This document shows, piece by piece, positions 8,705 to 16,454 of a stretch of 64,000 nt of DNA. Numbering within the stretch: the stretch's first letter is position 1; every line of letters begins with the position of its first letter. The notes below the pieces were generated by a model. It searched no databases. It saw only the letters and a program-made list of their open reading frames with translations, and was not told where the DNA came from. The translations under genes were made by a program, and so were the position numbers. Source of the DNA: Aquibium microcysteis (GTDB lineage: Bacteria; Pseudomonadota; Alphaproteobacteria; Rhizobiales; Rhizobiaceae); NCBI RefSeq assembly GCF_014495845.1, contig NZ_CP061080.1, positions 1,787,001-1,851,000 of the forward strand. Reading direction: 5' to 3'.

Positions 8705-9298
8705 GTGAACGATTCTGTCCGCCTCGTCGGCGAGGAATTGCTGTCGGACAACTGGGGCGTTCTGACGAAGCACGTCTTCGACTACCGGCGTCGCGATGGC
8801 GCGTGGGAGCGGCAGACCCGGGAAGTCTACGACCGCGGCCACGGCGCCGCGATCCTGCCCCATGATCCCGCCCGCGGCACTGTTCTTCTCGTCCGGCAGT
8901 TCCGGCTGCCGGCTTTCCTCACAGGACACACGCACCCCCTGCTCGAGGTCTGCGCGGGTCTCCTCGAGGAGGACGACCCCGTGACCTGCATCCGAAAGGA
9001 GGCCGAAGAGGAACTCGGCTACCGGCTGGATCGCGTCTCGCTGGCATTCTCCCCCTACATGAGCCCGGGCAGCGTCAGCGAAAGGCTGTGGTGCTTCACG
9101 GCGCGCTATTCACCCGCCGACCGCATATCGGCAGGTGGCGGCGCGGCGAGCGAAGGCGAGGACATCGAGGTCGTGGAACTGTCGCTGCGCGACGCCTTCG
9201 CCGCGGTCTCGGACGGCCGGATCATCGATGCCAAGACCATCATGCTGATCCAGCATCTCATGCTCTCCATCGCCGCCGACGGGCTGCCGACGGCATGA
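8705..9298 (+). CDS. nudK: NudK-type Nudix hydrolase (GDP-mannose / nucleotide-sugar pyrophosphatase)
   Basis: The 197-residue protein carries a Nudix box (GLLEEDDPVTCIRKEAEEEL) and the following AFSPYMSPGSVSE and SAGGGAASEGEDIEVVEL segments, both characteristic of the NudK/ADP-ribose pyrophosphatase family. The family hydrolyses nucleoside-diphosphate sugars such as GDP-mannose using Mg2+ bound by the box glutamates. GTG at 8705 is chosen as start, with GGGAG upstream; it matches the usual N-terminus (VRLVGEELLSDNWG). Its stop overlaps the start of the TSUP gene by four bases (ATGA), so the two are translationally coupled. The substrate is inferred from the family. Confidence 0.82.
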   Translation: MNDSVRLVGEELLSDNWGVLTKHVFDYRRRDGAWERQTREVYDRGHGAAILPHDPARGTVLLVRQFRLPAFLTGHTHPLLEVCAGLLEEDDPVTCIRKEAEEELGYRLDRVSLAFSPYMSPGSVSERLWCFTARYSPADRISAGGGAASEGEDIEVVELSLRDAFAAVSDGRIIDAKTIMLIQHLMLSIAADGLPTA

Positions 9299-10044
9299 GC
9301 GCGACTTTCGCAGCCGAGATCGCCGTCATCGTGATCTGCCTGGCCGGCGGCGGCCTCCTGAAGGGCGCGACCGGTGCGGGCGCTCCCATCCTGGCGGTTC
9401 CGGCGCTCGCCGCCTTCTTCGACGTGCGCTTCGCCGTCATCGTGATGCTCATGCCCAACCTGCTGACCAACCTGTGGCAGGCGGTGCGCTTTCGCGCGCA
9501 CGTGCTCGGCTGGCGCTTCATGCTGCCGCTGCTGGCCGGCGGCTTCGCCGGCGCGGGGCTGGGGACGATGGCGCTGAAGGCCCTGGACCCGGATGTCCTG
9601 TCCTTTTGCGTGGCGGTCGCCGTCATGCTCTACGTCGTCCTGCGTCTGGCGCGGCCGCACTGGATCCTTCCGATGGGACCGGCGCACTGGCTGTCGGCGC
9701 CGGCGGGACTGCTGGCCGGCATGCTCCAGGGCGGGGCCGGCCTGTCGGCACCGGTGAGCATCACCTTCCTCAACGCGCTCCGGCTGCCGCGCGAGACCTT
9801 CATCGCGACGATCTCGGCGCTGTTCGTGGCCTTTTCCGTGGTTCAGCTCGCGATTGCCTCGACCAACGGTCTCATCCGCGAGAACGAGATCTTCTACAGC
9901 CTGTTCGCGCTCGTGCCGGTGTCGCTCGCCATGCCGCTCGGTGCGGCACTCGCGGCGCGGGTGTCGCCGCAGGTCCTGGACCGCGTGATCCTGGCGATCC
10001 TGGCCGCCCTGTCGGCGAAGCTGCTCGCGGAAGCCGTGTTCTGA
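9295..10044 (+). CDS. TSUP (TauE/SafE) family membrane transporter
   Basis: The 249-residue protein has about eight membrane segments arranged as two similar halves, each with the family pattern: GGGLLKGATGAGAPILAVPA at the N-terminus and GLLAGMLQGGAGLSAPVSIT in the second half. TauE/SafE proteins are predicted exporters or importers of sulfonates, sulfite or organosulfur compounds. The ATG at 9295 overlaps the Nudix stop codon. The substrate is unknown, and a link to nucleotide-sugar hydrolysis is not obvious; the coupling may only reflect co-expression. Confidence 0.85.
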   Translation: MSATFAAEIAVIVICLAGGGLLKGATGAGAPILAVPALAAFFDVRFAVIVMLMPNLLTNLWQAVRFRAHVLGWRFMLPLLAGGFAGAGLGTMALKALDPDVLSFCVAVAVMLYVVLRLARPHWILPMGPAHWLSAPAGLLAGMLQGGAGLSAPVSITFLNALRLPRETFIATISALFVAFSVVQLAIASTNGLIRENEIFYSLFALVPVSLAMPLGAALAARVSPQVLDRVILAILAALSAKLLAEAVF

Positions 10045-10059
10045 CGGGGTCGCCGGGCG

Positions 10060-10833
10060 TTACGTCAGGCTTCCGCGCGCCTCGCCGAGGAGCGCCGCGG
10101 ATCCGGCCGCGATGGCCCGGATCTCGGACGACACCGCCTGGAAGCGGTATCCCATGGCGGCGAAGCGGCCGGCCATGGCGACGTTGGTGAGATAGATGCC
10201 GCCGACCTTCCCGGCCGCCAGCGTGCGGCCGGCGATGTCGGCGATGACCTCCATCATGTCCTCGCGGACCGGATCGACCGCAGTGCCCCCGGTCCAGGCG
10301 ATGGAGAAATCGGCCGGTCCGACGAAGATGCCGTCGACGCCCGGCGCTTCGAGAATGCCGTCGAGGGCATCGAGCGCCGCCCGCGTCTCGACCATGGCGA
10401 AGGCGAGCGTGCGGGCATTGGAATTGAGGAGCCAGTCCTGGCTGTCGCGGTTGCCGCTGCGCGGCAGCGCGAAGGTCGGCCCCCATGACCGCTCGCCGAG
10501 CGGCGGATACTTCATCGCCGCACCGAAGGCGCGGGCGTCGGCGACGGAATTGATCATCGGCGCGATGACGGCCTCGGCTCCGAAGTCAAGCGCGCGGCTC
10601 GCCATGTCGAAACGCCCGACCGGGATGCGCACGACCGGATGTGCGCCCGACCGGAGGATGCCCGGGATCGACCGGAGCACGCTGTCCTCGTGATGCCCGC
10701 CATGCTGCATGTCGAGCGTCACCGCATCGTAGCCCTGGCCGGCCATGATCTCGACCGTCAGGGCGTCGGGGATGCTCGACCACGCCGTAAACAGGGTTTC
10801 GCCGGCGGCGAGCCGCGAGATAAGCGTGGTCAT
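10060..10833 (-). CDS. HpcH/HpaI aldolase family protein
   Basis: The 257-residue protein fits the class II pyruvate aldolases of the HpcH/HpaI/citrate-lyase beta family. Signatures are AWSSIPDALTVEIMAGQGYD, LDMQHG, VRIP at the active-site strand, and the metal-site region VETRAALDALDGI ... GVDGIFVGPADFS. These enzymes cleave 4-hydroxy-2-oxo acids, such as 4-hydroxy-2-oxoheptanedioate, to pyruvate and an aldehyde. The ATG at 10833 has GGAGA upstream. It is convergent with the TSUP gene and lies downstream of the ATPase zeta gene. No aromatic-catabolism genes are adjacent, so the physiological substrate remains open. Confidence 0.85.
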   Translation of the reverse strand: MTTLISRLAAGETLFTAWSSIPDALTVEIMAGQGYDAVTLDMQHGGHHEDSVLRSIPGILRSGAHPVVRIPVGRFDMASRALDFGAEAVIAPMINSVADARAFGAAMKYPPLGERSWGPTFALPRSGNRDSQDWLLNSNARTLAFAMVETRAALDALDGILEAPGVDGIFVGPADFSIAWTGGTAVDPVREDMMEVIADIAGRTLAAGKVGGIYLTNVAMAGRFAAMGYRFQAVSSEIRAIAAGSAALLGEARGSLT

Positions 10834-10923
10834 GTCGTCTTCTCCCCGACCGGCGCGTGCGCCCTTCAACGTTCCGTATCGGGCGAGGCCGGCTGCGGCA
10901 CTCGCCCGCCTCCCCATGCGACG

Positions 10924-11244
10924 TCAGGCCTTGCTCAGCTGTTCGGCGGCGACCACGAGGAGTTCGTCCATGGTGCGGCGAATCTGGTGGTCGGACTGCT
11001 CGACGCCGGCGGCATCGAAATCCTTGCGGACCTTGCGGAACACGTCGTTGTCGCCGGCTTCCTCGAAATCGGACGCGATGACCTCCCTGGCATAGGCATC
11101 GGCCGCGTCGCCCGTCTTGCCGAGCTTCTCTGCGGCCCACAGACCGAGCAGCTTGTTGCGCCGCGCCGTCGCCTTGAACTTCAGTTCCTCGTCATGCGCG
11201 AACTTGCTCTCGAACGCGTCCCTGCGGTCGTTCATGTTGGTCAT
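10924..11244 (-). CDS. F1Fo-ATPase inhibitor zeta subunit (former DUF1476)
   Basis: The 106-residue, helical, highly charged protein begins MTNMNDRRDAFESKFAHDEE and contains ARRNKLLGLWAAEKLGKTG, both hallmarks of the DUF1476 family. In Paracoccus this family was shown to be the zeta subunit, which inhibits ATP hydrolysis by the F1 motor. It acts at the cytoplasmic face of the ATP synthase. The ATG at 11244 has GGAGG eight bases upstream. As usual in this group, the gene is not in the atp operon but is divergent from purC. A possible promoter is at 11279-11307. Confidence 0.9.
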   Translation of the reverse strand: MTNMNDRRDAFESKFAHDEELKFKATARRNKLLGLWAAEKLGKTGDAADAYAREVIASDFEEAGDNDVFRKVRKDFDAAGVEQSDHQIRRTMDELLVVAAEQLSKA

Positions 11245-11278
11245 GGCGTCGCCTCCGGAAAAGGATGATCCCGGTGGT

Positions 11279-11307
11279 TCAATATGGTGGCTCCGCAGTG
11301 AAATCAA
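11279..11307 (-). promoter_or_regulatory. Possible promoter for the ATPase zeta gene
   Basis: On the minus strand, TTGATT and TATTGA are separated by 17 bases and end 35 bases before the ATG at 11244. Spacing is ideal but the -10 box is weak (three of six matches). Confidence 0.3.
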
Positions 11308-11391
11308 AGGGAATCAGGGCCGCATCGAACGCGGTGCACAAACTGTCGCGCCGCGATCGGCGCAAAGCGCCGCGGGCGCGGCGATTGCACG

Positions 11392-11420
11392 TTGAGAAGA
11401 TGGCGCAGTTGCGATACAGA
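11392..11420 (+). promoter_or_regulatory. Possible promoter of the purC-purS-purQ unit
   Basis: TTGAGA and TACAGA are separated by 17 bases, about 80 bases before the purC start. The -35 box matches the consensus at five of six positions; the -10 box is moderate. I see no PurR-type operator or purine riboswitch in the 255-base gap. Confidence 0.35.
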
Positions 11421-11499
11421 CCGCGGCAGAAACACCATACCCGGCCGCTGCCGTCGACACCGACCCGGTCCCCTCCGTTCGCAAGGACCTCCAAACCAG

Positions 11500-12297
11500 A
11501 TGAACCGCCGCCGCCGCATATACGAAGGGAAGGCCAAGATCCTGTACGAGGGGCCGGAACCCGGCACGCTCGTGCAGTTCTTCAAGGACGACGCCACCGC
11601 CTTCAACAAGAAGAAGCACGAGGTGATCGATGGCAAGGGCGTCATCAACAACCGCATCTCGGAGCACATCTTCACGCACCTGAACCGGATCGGCATCCCG
11701 ACTCACTTCATCCGCCGGCTCAACATGCGCGAGCAGCTGATCAAGGAAGTCGAGATCATCCCGCTCGAGGTGGTGGTGCGCAATATCGCCGCCGGATCCC
11801 TGGCCAAGCGGCTCGGTCTCGAGGAAGGCACCGTGCTGCCGCGCTCGATCATCGAATTCTACTACAAGGCGGACGCGCTGGACGACCCGATGGTGTCGGA
11901 AGAGCACATCACGGCCTTCGGCTGGGCCTCGCCGCAGGAAATCGACGACATCATGGCGCTCGCCATCCGCGTCAACGACTTCCTCTCCGGCCTCTTCCTC
12001 GGCGTCGGCATCCAGCTCGTCGACTTCAAGATGGAGTGCGGCCGCCTCTACGAAGGCGACATGATGCGCGTGGTCGTGGCCGACGAGATCTCGCCGGACT
12101 CCTGCCGGCTGTGGGATATCGCCACCAACGACAAGCTCGACAAGGACCGCTTCCGCCGCGACATGGGCGGGCTCGTCGAGGCCTACCAGGAGGTCGCGCG
12201 CCGGCTGGGGATCATGAACGAGAACGAGCCGCCGAAGCCGAGCGGTCCCGTCCTCGTCACCTCCGGCAACGGCAAGGGTCGCGGCCGGCCGCACTGA
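11500..12297 (+). CDS. purC: Phosphoribosylaminoimidazole-succinocarboxamide synthase (SAICAR synthetase)
   Basis: The 265-residue protein is a standard-length PurC. It opens with the nucleotide-binding beta strands [20 protein letters not shown], followed by the family motifs [13 protein letters not shown] and LVDFKMECG, and [15 protein letters not shown]. It joins aspartate to CAIR with ATP in purine synthesis. ATG at 11500 is preceded by AAGGA; an upstream frame to 11392 is GC-rich and lacks homology. The short tail after EPPKPSGP is probably disordered. It is the first gene of a plus-strand purine run with purS and purQ. Confidence 0.96.
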   Translation: MNRRRRIYEGKAKILYEGPEPGTLVQFFKDDATAFNKKKHEVIDGKGVINNRISEHIFTHLNRIGIPTHFIRRLNMREQLIKEVEIIPLEVVVRNIAAGSLAKRLGLEEGTVLPRSIIEFYYKADALDDPMVSEEHITAFGWASPQEIDDIMALAIRVNDFLSGLFLGVGIQLVDFKMECGRLYEGDMMRVVVADEISPDSCRLWDIATNDKLDKDRFRRDMGGLVEAYQEVARRLGIMNENEPPKPSGPVLVTSGNGKGRGRPH

Positions 12298-12337
12298 CGG
12301 CCGCCGCACCGGTTTCATCGAACAGGAGTACCGCCTC

Positions 12338-12580
12338 GTGATCAGGGCGCGAATCACCGTGACGCTGAAGAACGGCGTCCTCGACCCGCAGGGCAAGGCG
12401 ATCGAAGGCGCGCTCGGCGCCCTCGGCTTCGAAGGCGTCGGCTCCGTGCGCCAGGGCAAGGTCTTCGACGTCGAGATCCAGAGTTCCGATCGGGTAAAGG
12501 CGGAGGCAGACCTGAAGGCGATGTGTGAAAAGCTTCTGGCGAACACCGTCATCGAGAACTATAGTATCGCCATGACCTGA
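12338..12580 (+). CDS. purS: Phosphoribosylformylglycinamidine synthase subunit PurS
   Basis: This 80-residue protein has the normal PurS length and the signature VTLKNGVLDPQGKAIEGALG. PurS is the small structural subunit that bridges PurQ and PurL in the split FGAM synthase and is thought to help channel ammonia. The start is GTG at 12338 with AGGAG nine bases upstream. It lies 40 bases after purC and 16 bases before a small unknown gene. Confidence 0.95.
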   Translation: MIRARITVTLKNGVLDPQGKAIEGALGALGFEGVGSVRQGKVFDVEIQSSDRVKAEADLKAMCEKLLANTVIENYSIAMT

Positions 12581-12596
12581 GGTTGCGGAGGGCCGG

Positions 12597-12848
12597 ATGG
12601 CCGAAGCGACGAACGAGTTGATGTACGAGCTGCTGAAGCGGATGAACCATGGGTTCACCGAAATGCGCCGGGACTTCTCCGAGATCAAGACCGAACTCAA
12701 CGTCGTTCGCGGACACCTCATCGGTATCCAGACCGACATCCACAACATCTACGGCATTCTCGCCCGCCACGACGAGCGGTTCGACCGCATCGAGCGCCGG
12801 CTCGATCTGCGCGAATTCGCCGAGCCGCAGCGGCCGATCCGGCCCTGA
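12597..12848 (+). CDS. Small coiled-coil protein between purS and purQ
   Basis: The 83-residue protein is predicted to be almost wholly helical, with heptad-like spacing through [19 protein letters not shown] and [17 protein letters not shown]. It has no cysteine, signal peptide or membrane segment. The ATG at 12597 follows purS by 16 bases, and purQ begins 34 bases after its stop, so it almost certainly shares their transcript. I do not recognise a named family; similar short coiled-coil proteins are common in Hyphomicrobiales. A role in the purine pathway is suggested only by position. Confidence 0.7.
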   Translation: MAEATNELMYELLKRMNHGFTEMRRDFSEIKTELNVVRGHLIGIQTDIHNIYGILARHDERFDRIERRLDLREFAEPQRPIRP

Positions 12849-12882
12849 CCACCCGCCGCACGCGTTCCAGGATCCTTCGCAC

Positions 12883-13551
12883 ATGAAATCCGCCGTCGTC
12901 CTGCTTCCCGGCCTCAACCGCGACCGCGACATGATCGCGGCGCTGACCAAGATTTCGGGGACGGCGCCGCGCACCGTCTGGCAGACCGAGACGGAGATCC
13001 CCGACGTCGACCTCATCGTCATCCCCGGCGGCTTCTCCTATGGCGACTACCTGCGCTGCGGTGCCATCGCGGCCCGGATGCCGGTGATGCGCGCGGTGGC
13101 CGAGAAGGCGCGCCAGGGGGTGAAGGTCCTCGGCGTCTGCAACGGTTTCCAGATCCTGCTCGAGGCCGGGCTGCTGCCGGGCGCGCTGATGCGCAACACG
13201 TCGCTGAAGTTCGTCTGCCGCGAGGTGAAGCTCGAGGTGGCGAATGCAGGGACCGCGTTCACCCGCAACTACCGGCAGGGCCAGATCATCCGCTGCCCCG
13301 TCGCCCATCACGACGGCAATTACTTCGCCGACGCCGAGACGCTGGCGCGCATCGAGGGCGAGGGCCAGGTCGCCTTCCGCTATGCCGAGGGCACGAACCC
13401 CAATGGATCGATCAACGACATCGCCGGCATCGTGTCGCGCGAAGGCAACGTGCTCGGACTGATGCCGCATCCGGAGAACCTCATCGAGGCCGCGCATGGG
13501 GGCGCCGACGGGCGGCCGATCTTCGAGAGCGTGCTGGGGATCGCCGCATGA
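12883..13551 (+). CDS. purQ: Phosphoribosylformylglycinamidine synthase, glutaminase subunit PurQ
   Basis: The 222-residue class I glutamine amidotransferase contains the nucleophile elbow GVCNGFQ and the His-Glu pair in LMPHPEN near the C-terminus. It releases ammonia from glutamine for PurL. It begins with the typical [16 protein letters not shown] and [14 protein letters not shown]. The ATG at 12883 has AGGA upstream. Its last four bases overlap the start of the secreted hydrolase gene (ATGA). The catalytic subunit gene purL is about 4.5 kb downstream, separated by unrelated genes. Confidence 0.96.
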   Translation: MKSAVVLLPGLNRDRDMIAALTKISGTAPRTVWQTETEIPDVDLIVIPGGFSYGDYLRCGAIAARMPVMRAVAEKARQGVKVLGVCNGFQILLEAGLLPGALMRNTSLKFVCREVKLEVANAGTAFTRNYRQGQIIRCPVAHHDGNYFADAETLARIEGEGQVAFRYAEGTNPNGSINDIAGIVSREGNVLGLMPHPENLIEAAHGGADGRPIFESVLGIAA

Positions 13552-14189
13552 CACGAGCTGCCCTTGCACGCGCAGGCCGGGTCCTGGCGTTTGCACTGGC
13601 ATTCTTCGCTGCGCTTCCCGCAGGCGCGCAGACGACGATCGCGCCGAAGGCGAAGGCCGATCCCGTCACCCACGTCTACTTCATCCGGGGCTTCCTGAAC
13701 GTGTTCTCGACCGGTCTCGACGACATGTCCGCCCAGCTGGCGAAGGCAGGCGTCAAGTCGGTCGTCCACGGACATTTGTCGGGCAGCGCGGTGCGGGCGC
13801 AGCTTCTGGCCGATGCCAACAAAGCGGGCAAGCGTCCGAACCCGGTCGTGATCGTCGGGCACTCCTTCGGCGCCAATGCCGCCTTGTCGGTGTCGTCGCT
13901 GCTCGCGGCCGACGGCATTCCGGTCGACCTGGTCATCACGATCGACCCGACCGTGAACGGGCCGCTGACGGCCAACGTCCGCCGCTACGTGAACTATCAT
14001 TTCGCCGGGAACAATCTCGGGGTCGCGCTGACCTCGCCGAAGCTCGGCACGCGCATCACCAACATCGACATGTCGAAGCGCAAGGACATCGCCGGAGCCG
14101 GCGACGACCACTGGACCGTCACCGCCAACAAGGCGCTGCAGAAGGAAATCCTGGCGGCGATCCGCCGGCAGGTCGGCCGCCGCCAGTAG
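13548..14189 (+). CDS. Secreted alpha/beta hydrolase-like protein
   Basis: The 213-residue protein starts with a clear signal peptide ([16 protein letters not shown]). The mature part contains the nucleophile-elbow motif GHSFG near residue 105, and a later DDHW that could supply the catalytic histidine, so it looks like a small lipase/esterase-fold enzyme or a relative. The ATG at 13548 overlaps the purQ stop (ATGA), so translation is probably coupled to purQ. Function and substrate are unknown; there is no known link between purine synthesis and a periplasmic hydrolase. Confidence 0.75.
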   Translation: MTRAALARAGRVLAFALAFFAALPAGAQTTIAPKAKADPVTHVYFIRGFLNVFSTGLDDMSAQLAKAGVKSVVHGHLSGSAVRAQLLADANKAGKRPNPVVIVGHSFGANAALSVSSLLAADGIPVDLVITIDPTVNGPLTANVRRYVNYHFAGNNLGVALTSPKLGTRITNIDMSKRKDIAGAGDDHWTVTANKALQKEILAAIRRQVGRRQ

Positions 14190-14311
14190 GGTTTCGCCCG
14201 GTGGCCGACGGTCTCCGCCGGGACAGGTCCGCGCAACCTCCGCCCGGTAGTGACATTCTCATCTTCGGGGGCCGGCCGGTCTCCGCATCAGCCAATGGAT
14301 GGAAGCGAACC

Positions 14312-14722
14312 ATGTCTCCCGCATCGCCTTCGCGCCGCAAGCCGGTCGTGCCCCGCCTCGCGGCGGTCGTCGCCGCCGGCCTGTCGGCGGCAGCCTGCAC
14401 CGCGACCGAAAAGCCGGTTCCGACCAGCGGCGGCCCGGTTCTGGTCTCGACCCTGCAGCGAATCAACACCCAGGCGCATCGGTGCTGGCTGCCCGACGCG
14501 GCCTTCAAGGCCTACGGCATCGTTCCGGAACTCAACACCACGGGGACGCCGAGGCTCCTCGTCATTCCGCGCGGGAAGCCGCAGTCCCTGCCGCAGCTGG
14601 TCGTGACGGCGGTGGGTGCGACCCCTCAGATCTATGGCCCGCTCGCCGCCTCGCCGCTCGCGCCGCGCATCGAGAACGACGTCTCGCGTTGGGCCGCGGG
14701 CGCCACGAGCTGTACGGCCTGA
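14312..14722 (+). CDS. Putative lipoprotein of unknown function
   Basis: The 136-residue protein has a basic N-terminus, a hydrophobic stretch and a plausible lipobox (LSAAAC, Cys29), suggesting an outer- or inner-membrane lipoprotein. The mature part contains TLQRINTQAHRCWLPDAAFK and ends in a cysteine-containing tail (GATSCTA), so a disulfide is possible. The ATG at 14312 follows GGAAG. It is convergent with the EPSP synthase gene, whose stop codon is seven bases away. I recognise no named domain. Confidence 0.65.
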   Translation: MSPASPSRRKPVVPRLAAVVAAGLSAAACTATEKPVPTSGGPVLVSTLQRINTQAHRCWLPDAAFKAYGIVPELNTTGTPRLLVIPRGKPQSLPQLVVTAVGATPQIYGPLAASPLAPRIENDVSRWAAGATSCTA

Positions 14723-14729
14723 GCGGGCC

Positions 14730-15989
14730 TCAGCTGCGATCGAGAGAGACGCCGAGCGAGGACAGCGCGTCCCAGTAGCCGGGGTAGGTCTTGGCCACGC
14801 AGTCCGGATCGAGGATCGTGATCCCGTCGATCCTGAGCCCGGCGAGCGCGAAGCTCATCGCGATGCGATGATCGGCGAAGGTGTCGATGGCCGCCGGCAG
14901 GCGCTGACCGGCCAGCGTCGGGTCGGCGGCGACGAGGAGATCGTCGCCGAGTTCCGTGGCGAGGCCGGACCGGATCGCGTTCAGCCCGGTGGAGAGCGCG
15001 CGGATGCGGTCGCATTCCTTGACGCGCAGGTTTGCGATCCCGACGAACCGCACGGGCGTCTCGTTGAAGGCCGCGAGCACGGCGAGCGTCGGCACGGCGT
15101 CCTGCATCTGCGATCCGTCGATGACCGCCGGCATCCGCGGAAAGGACGAGATGACGGCGTGCGCCATGGCGTCGGGCTGCGTGAAGGACGCGGCGGGCGT
15201 TCCGATGTCGATCGCTCCGCCCGTCAGCTCCTCGGCACCCCAGAGATAGGTCGCGGCCGAGGCGTCCGGCTCGATGTGGAAGTCGGTCGCGACGTAGCCC
15301 GTCGGCTCGACACGCCAGACGGACGACGACGGCTGACCGATCCGGCCCCCGAAGGCGCGCATGGCGGCGAGCGTCAGGTCGACATAGCCGCGCGCGCCGA
15401 TCTCGGCACCTGCGAGTTCGATCTCGAAGGGCTCCCGGCCGCAGGCGCCGGCCATCAGGAGCGCCGAGACATACTGGCTCGACAGCCCTGCGTCGATGAT
15501 CACGCGGCTGGTGGAGAAACGGCCCGTGGCGTCGATCGTCACCGGCGGGCAGCCGGTCGGCGCCTCCACGGCGACGCCGAGGCGACGCAGCGCCTCCACG
15601 AGCGGCTGGATCGGCCGCTTGCGCATGTGCTGGTCGCCGTCGATCACGTAGCGGCCCTGCCCCAGCGCCACCGCAGCGGTGAGGAAGCGCGTCGCCGTGC
15701 CGGCATTGCCCAGGAAGAGCGGCCCGGCCGGCGGATGGAGAACGCCGTCCGACGTCACCTCGAAGCTCGTCTCGTCGGGCTCGTCGACGGTGACGCCCAT
15801 CCCCCTGAGCGCGTCGGCCATGTAGCGGGTGTCGTCGCTCTTCAGCGCCCCGGTCAGGCGGCTGACGCCGCGCGCGAGGCCGGCCAGGAGAAGGGCACGG
15901 TTGGTGATCGACTTCGATCCCGGCGGCGCCACGCGTCCGCGCAAGGGGCCGGCAACCGGGTGGATGGTCAGTCTGTCCGTGGTCGACAT
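14730..15989 (-). CDS. aroA: EPSP synthase (3-phosphoshikimate 1-carboxyvinyltransferase)
   Basis: The 419-residue protein shows the EPSP synthase hallmarks: PPGSKSITNRALLLAG at the N-terminus, the PEP-site motif GNAGTATRFLTA, GLSSQYVSALLMA, and RVKECDRIRA plus TFADHRIAMS towards the C-terminus. It transfers enolpyruvyl from PEP to shikimate-3-phosphate in chorismate synthesis. The glycine in GNAGTATR means it lacks the alanine that gives CP4-type enzymes glyphosate tolerance. It is not in the usual aroA-cmk-rpsA cluster and is shorter than the roughly 450-residue rhizobial AroA, so it may be a second, divergent copy. Confidence 0.9.
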   Translation of the reverse strand: MSTTDRLTIHPVAGPLRGRVAPPGSKSITNRALLLAGLARGVSRLTGALKSDDTRYMADALRGMGVTVDEPDETSFEVTSDGVLHPPAGPLFLGNAGTATRFLTAAVALGQGRYVIDGDQHMRKRPIQPLVEALRRLGVAVEAPTGCPPVTIDATGRFSTSRVIIDAGLSSQYVSALLMAGACGREPFEIELAGAEIGARGYVDLTLAAMRAFGGRIGQPSSSVWRVEPTGYVATDFHIEPDASAATYLWGAEELTGGAIDIGTPAASFTQPDAMAHAVISSFPRMPAVIDGSQMQDAVPTLAVLAAFNETPVRFVGIANLRVKECDRIRALSTGLNAIRSGLATELGDDLLVAADPTLAGQRLPAAIDTFADHRIAMSFALAGLRIDGITILDPDCVAKTYPGYWDALSSLGVSLDRS

Positions 15990-16123
15990 GCGGTCCTGCC
16001 GGGGCGCTGCCCCCTTGCCGTTTCGAGCATCGTGCCCGGGTGCGGTACCGCACGGCACGTCACCTTGGCAAGCAGGCGGGCGCCGCGGCGAGGAGGAGAG
16101 ACGACGCCGGATCGGACGACGCG

Positions 16124-16354
16124 TCAGTTCCAGAAGGGACGCGCCGCTTCCCGGCGGGCTTCCCCCCGCGACACGCCGATGTCGCGCAGCTGATCGTCGG
16201 TGAGCTCCGTGAGGTCCCGCCTCTGGCGCCGACGCTCCGCGGACAGTCGCAGCCAGCGCACCAGCCAGGTACAAGCGGCAAGAAAGGAGATGCGGACCGG
16301 CTGGCGGCGCGCCCCCGGCCGCGCCCGCCCGGCAAATGTATCGATTGTACCCAT
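16124..16354 (-). CDS. DUF1127 small arginine-rich protein
   Basis: The 76-residue protein ends with the DUF1127 motif RRDLTELTDDQLRDIGVSRG, preceded by a short hydrophobic/basic helix (FLAACTWLVRWLRL). DUF1127 (YjiS-like) proteins are abundant in alphaproteobacteria; a few have been tied to phosphate or carbon regulation and RNA turnover. ATG at 16354 is favoured, as MGTIDTF is a typical opening; longer frames start at 16369 or 16429. It is divergent from the MocR gene and shares its 89-base upstream region. Confidence 0.78.
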   Translation of the reverse strand: MGTIDTFAGRARPGARRQPVRISFLAACTWLVRWLRLSAERRRQRRDLTELTDDQLRDIGVSRGEARREAARPFWN

Positions 16355-16404
16355 CACTAGCAATCCCATCCGTCTGGTGTGTGCCATCGCCTGTAAGGAC
16401 GGTA

Positions 16405-16454
16405 TGCATTGACATGCAGACGGTGACAATCTAACGAATTGTCATGATGACAAA
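16405..16454 (+). promoter_or_regulatory. Putative MocR operator with three TGACAA half-sites
   Basis: Three copies of the same half-site lie over the start of the MocR gene: TGACAAT at 16424-16430, the inverted ATTGTCA at 16438-16444, and TGACAAA at 16448-16454. The first two form a perfect inverted repeat with a 7-base spacer. The last two form a perfect 15-base palindrome (TTGTCAT-G-ATGACAA) covering the ATG. Another inverted repeat, TGCAT-N4-ATGCA, is at 16405-16418 and contains a TTGACA that could be a -35 box. This pattern suits autoregulation by a MocR/GntR protein and may also control the divergent DUF1127 gene. Confidence 0.5.

Noticed and set aside
6506-8935. 809-codon minus-strand frame over the EF-G-like gene
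   Set aside because: Shadow of a well-supported gene with a perfect ribosome site; the antisense protein is rich in Arg, Gly and His with no domain.
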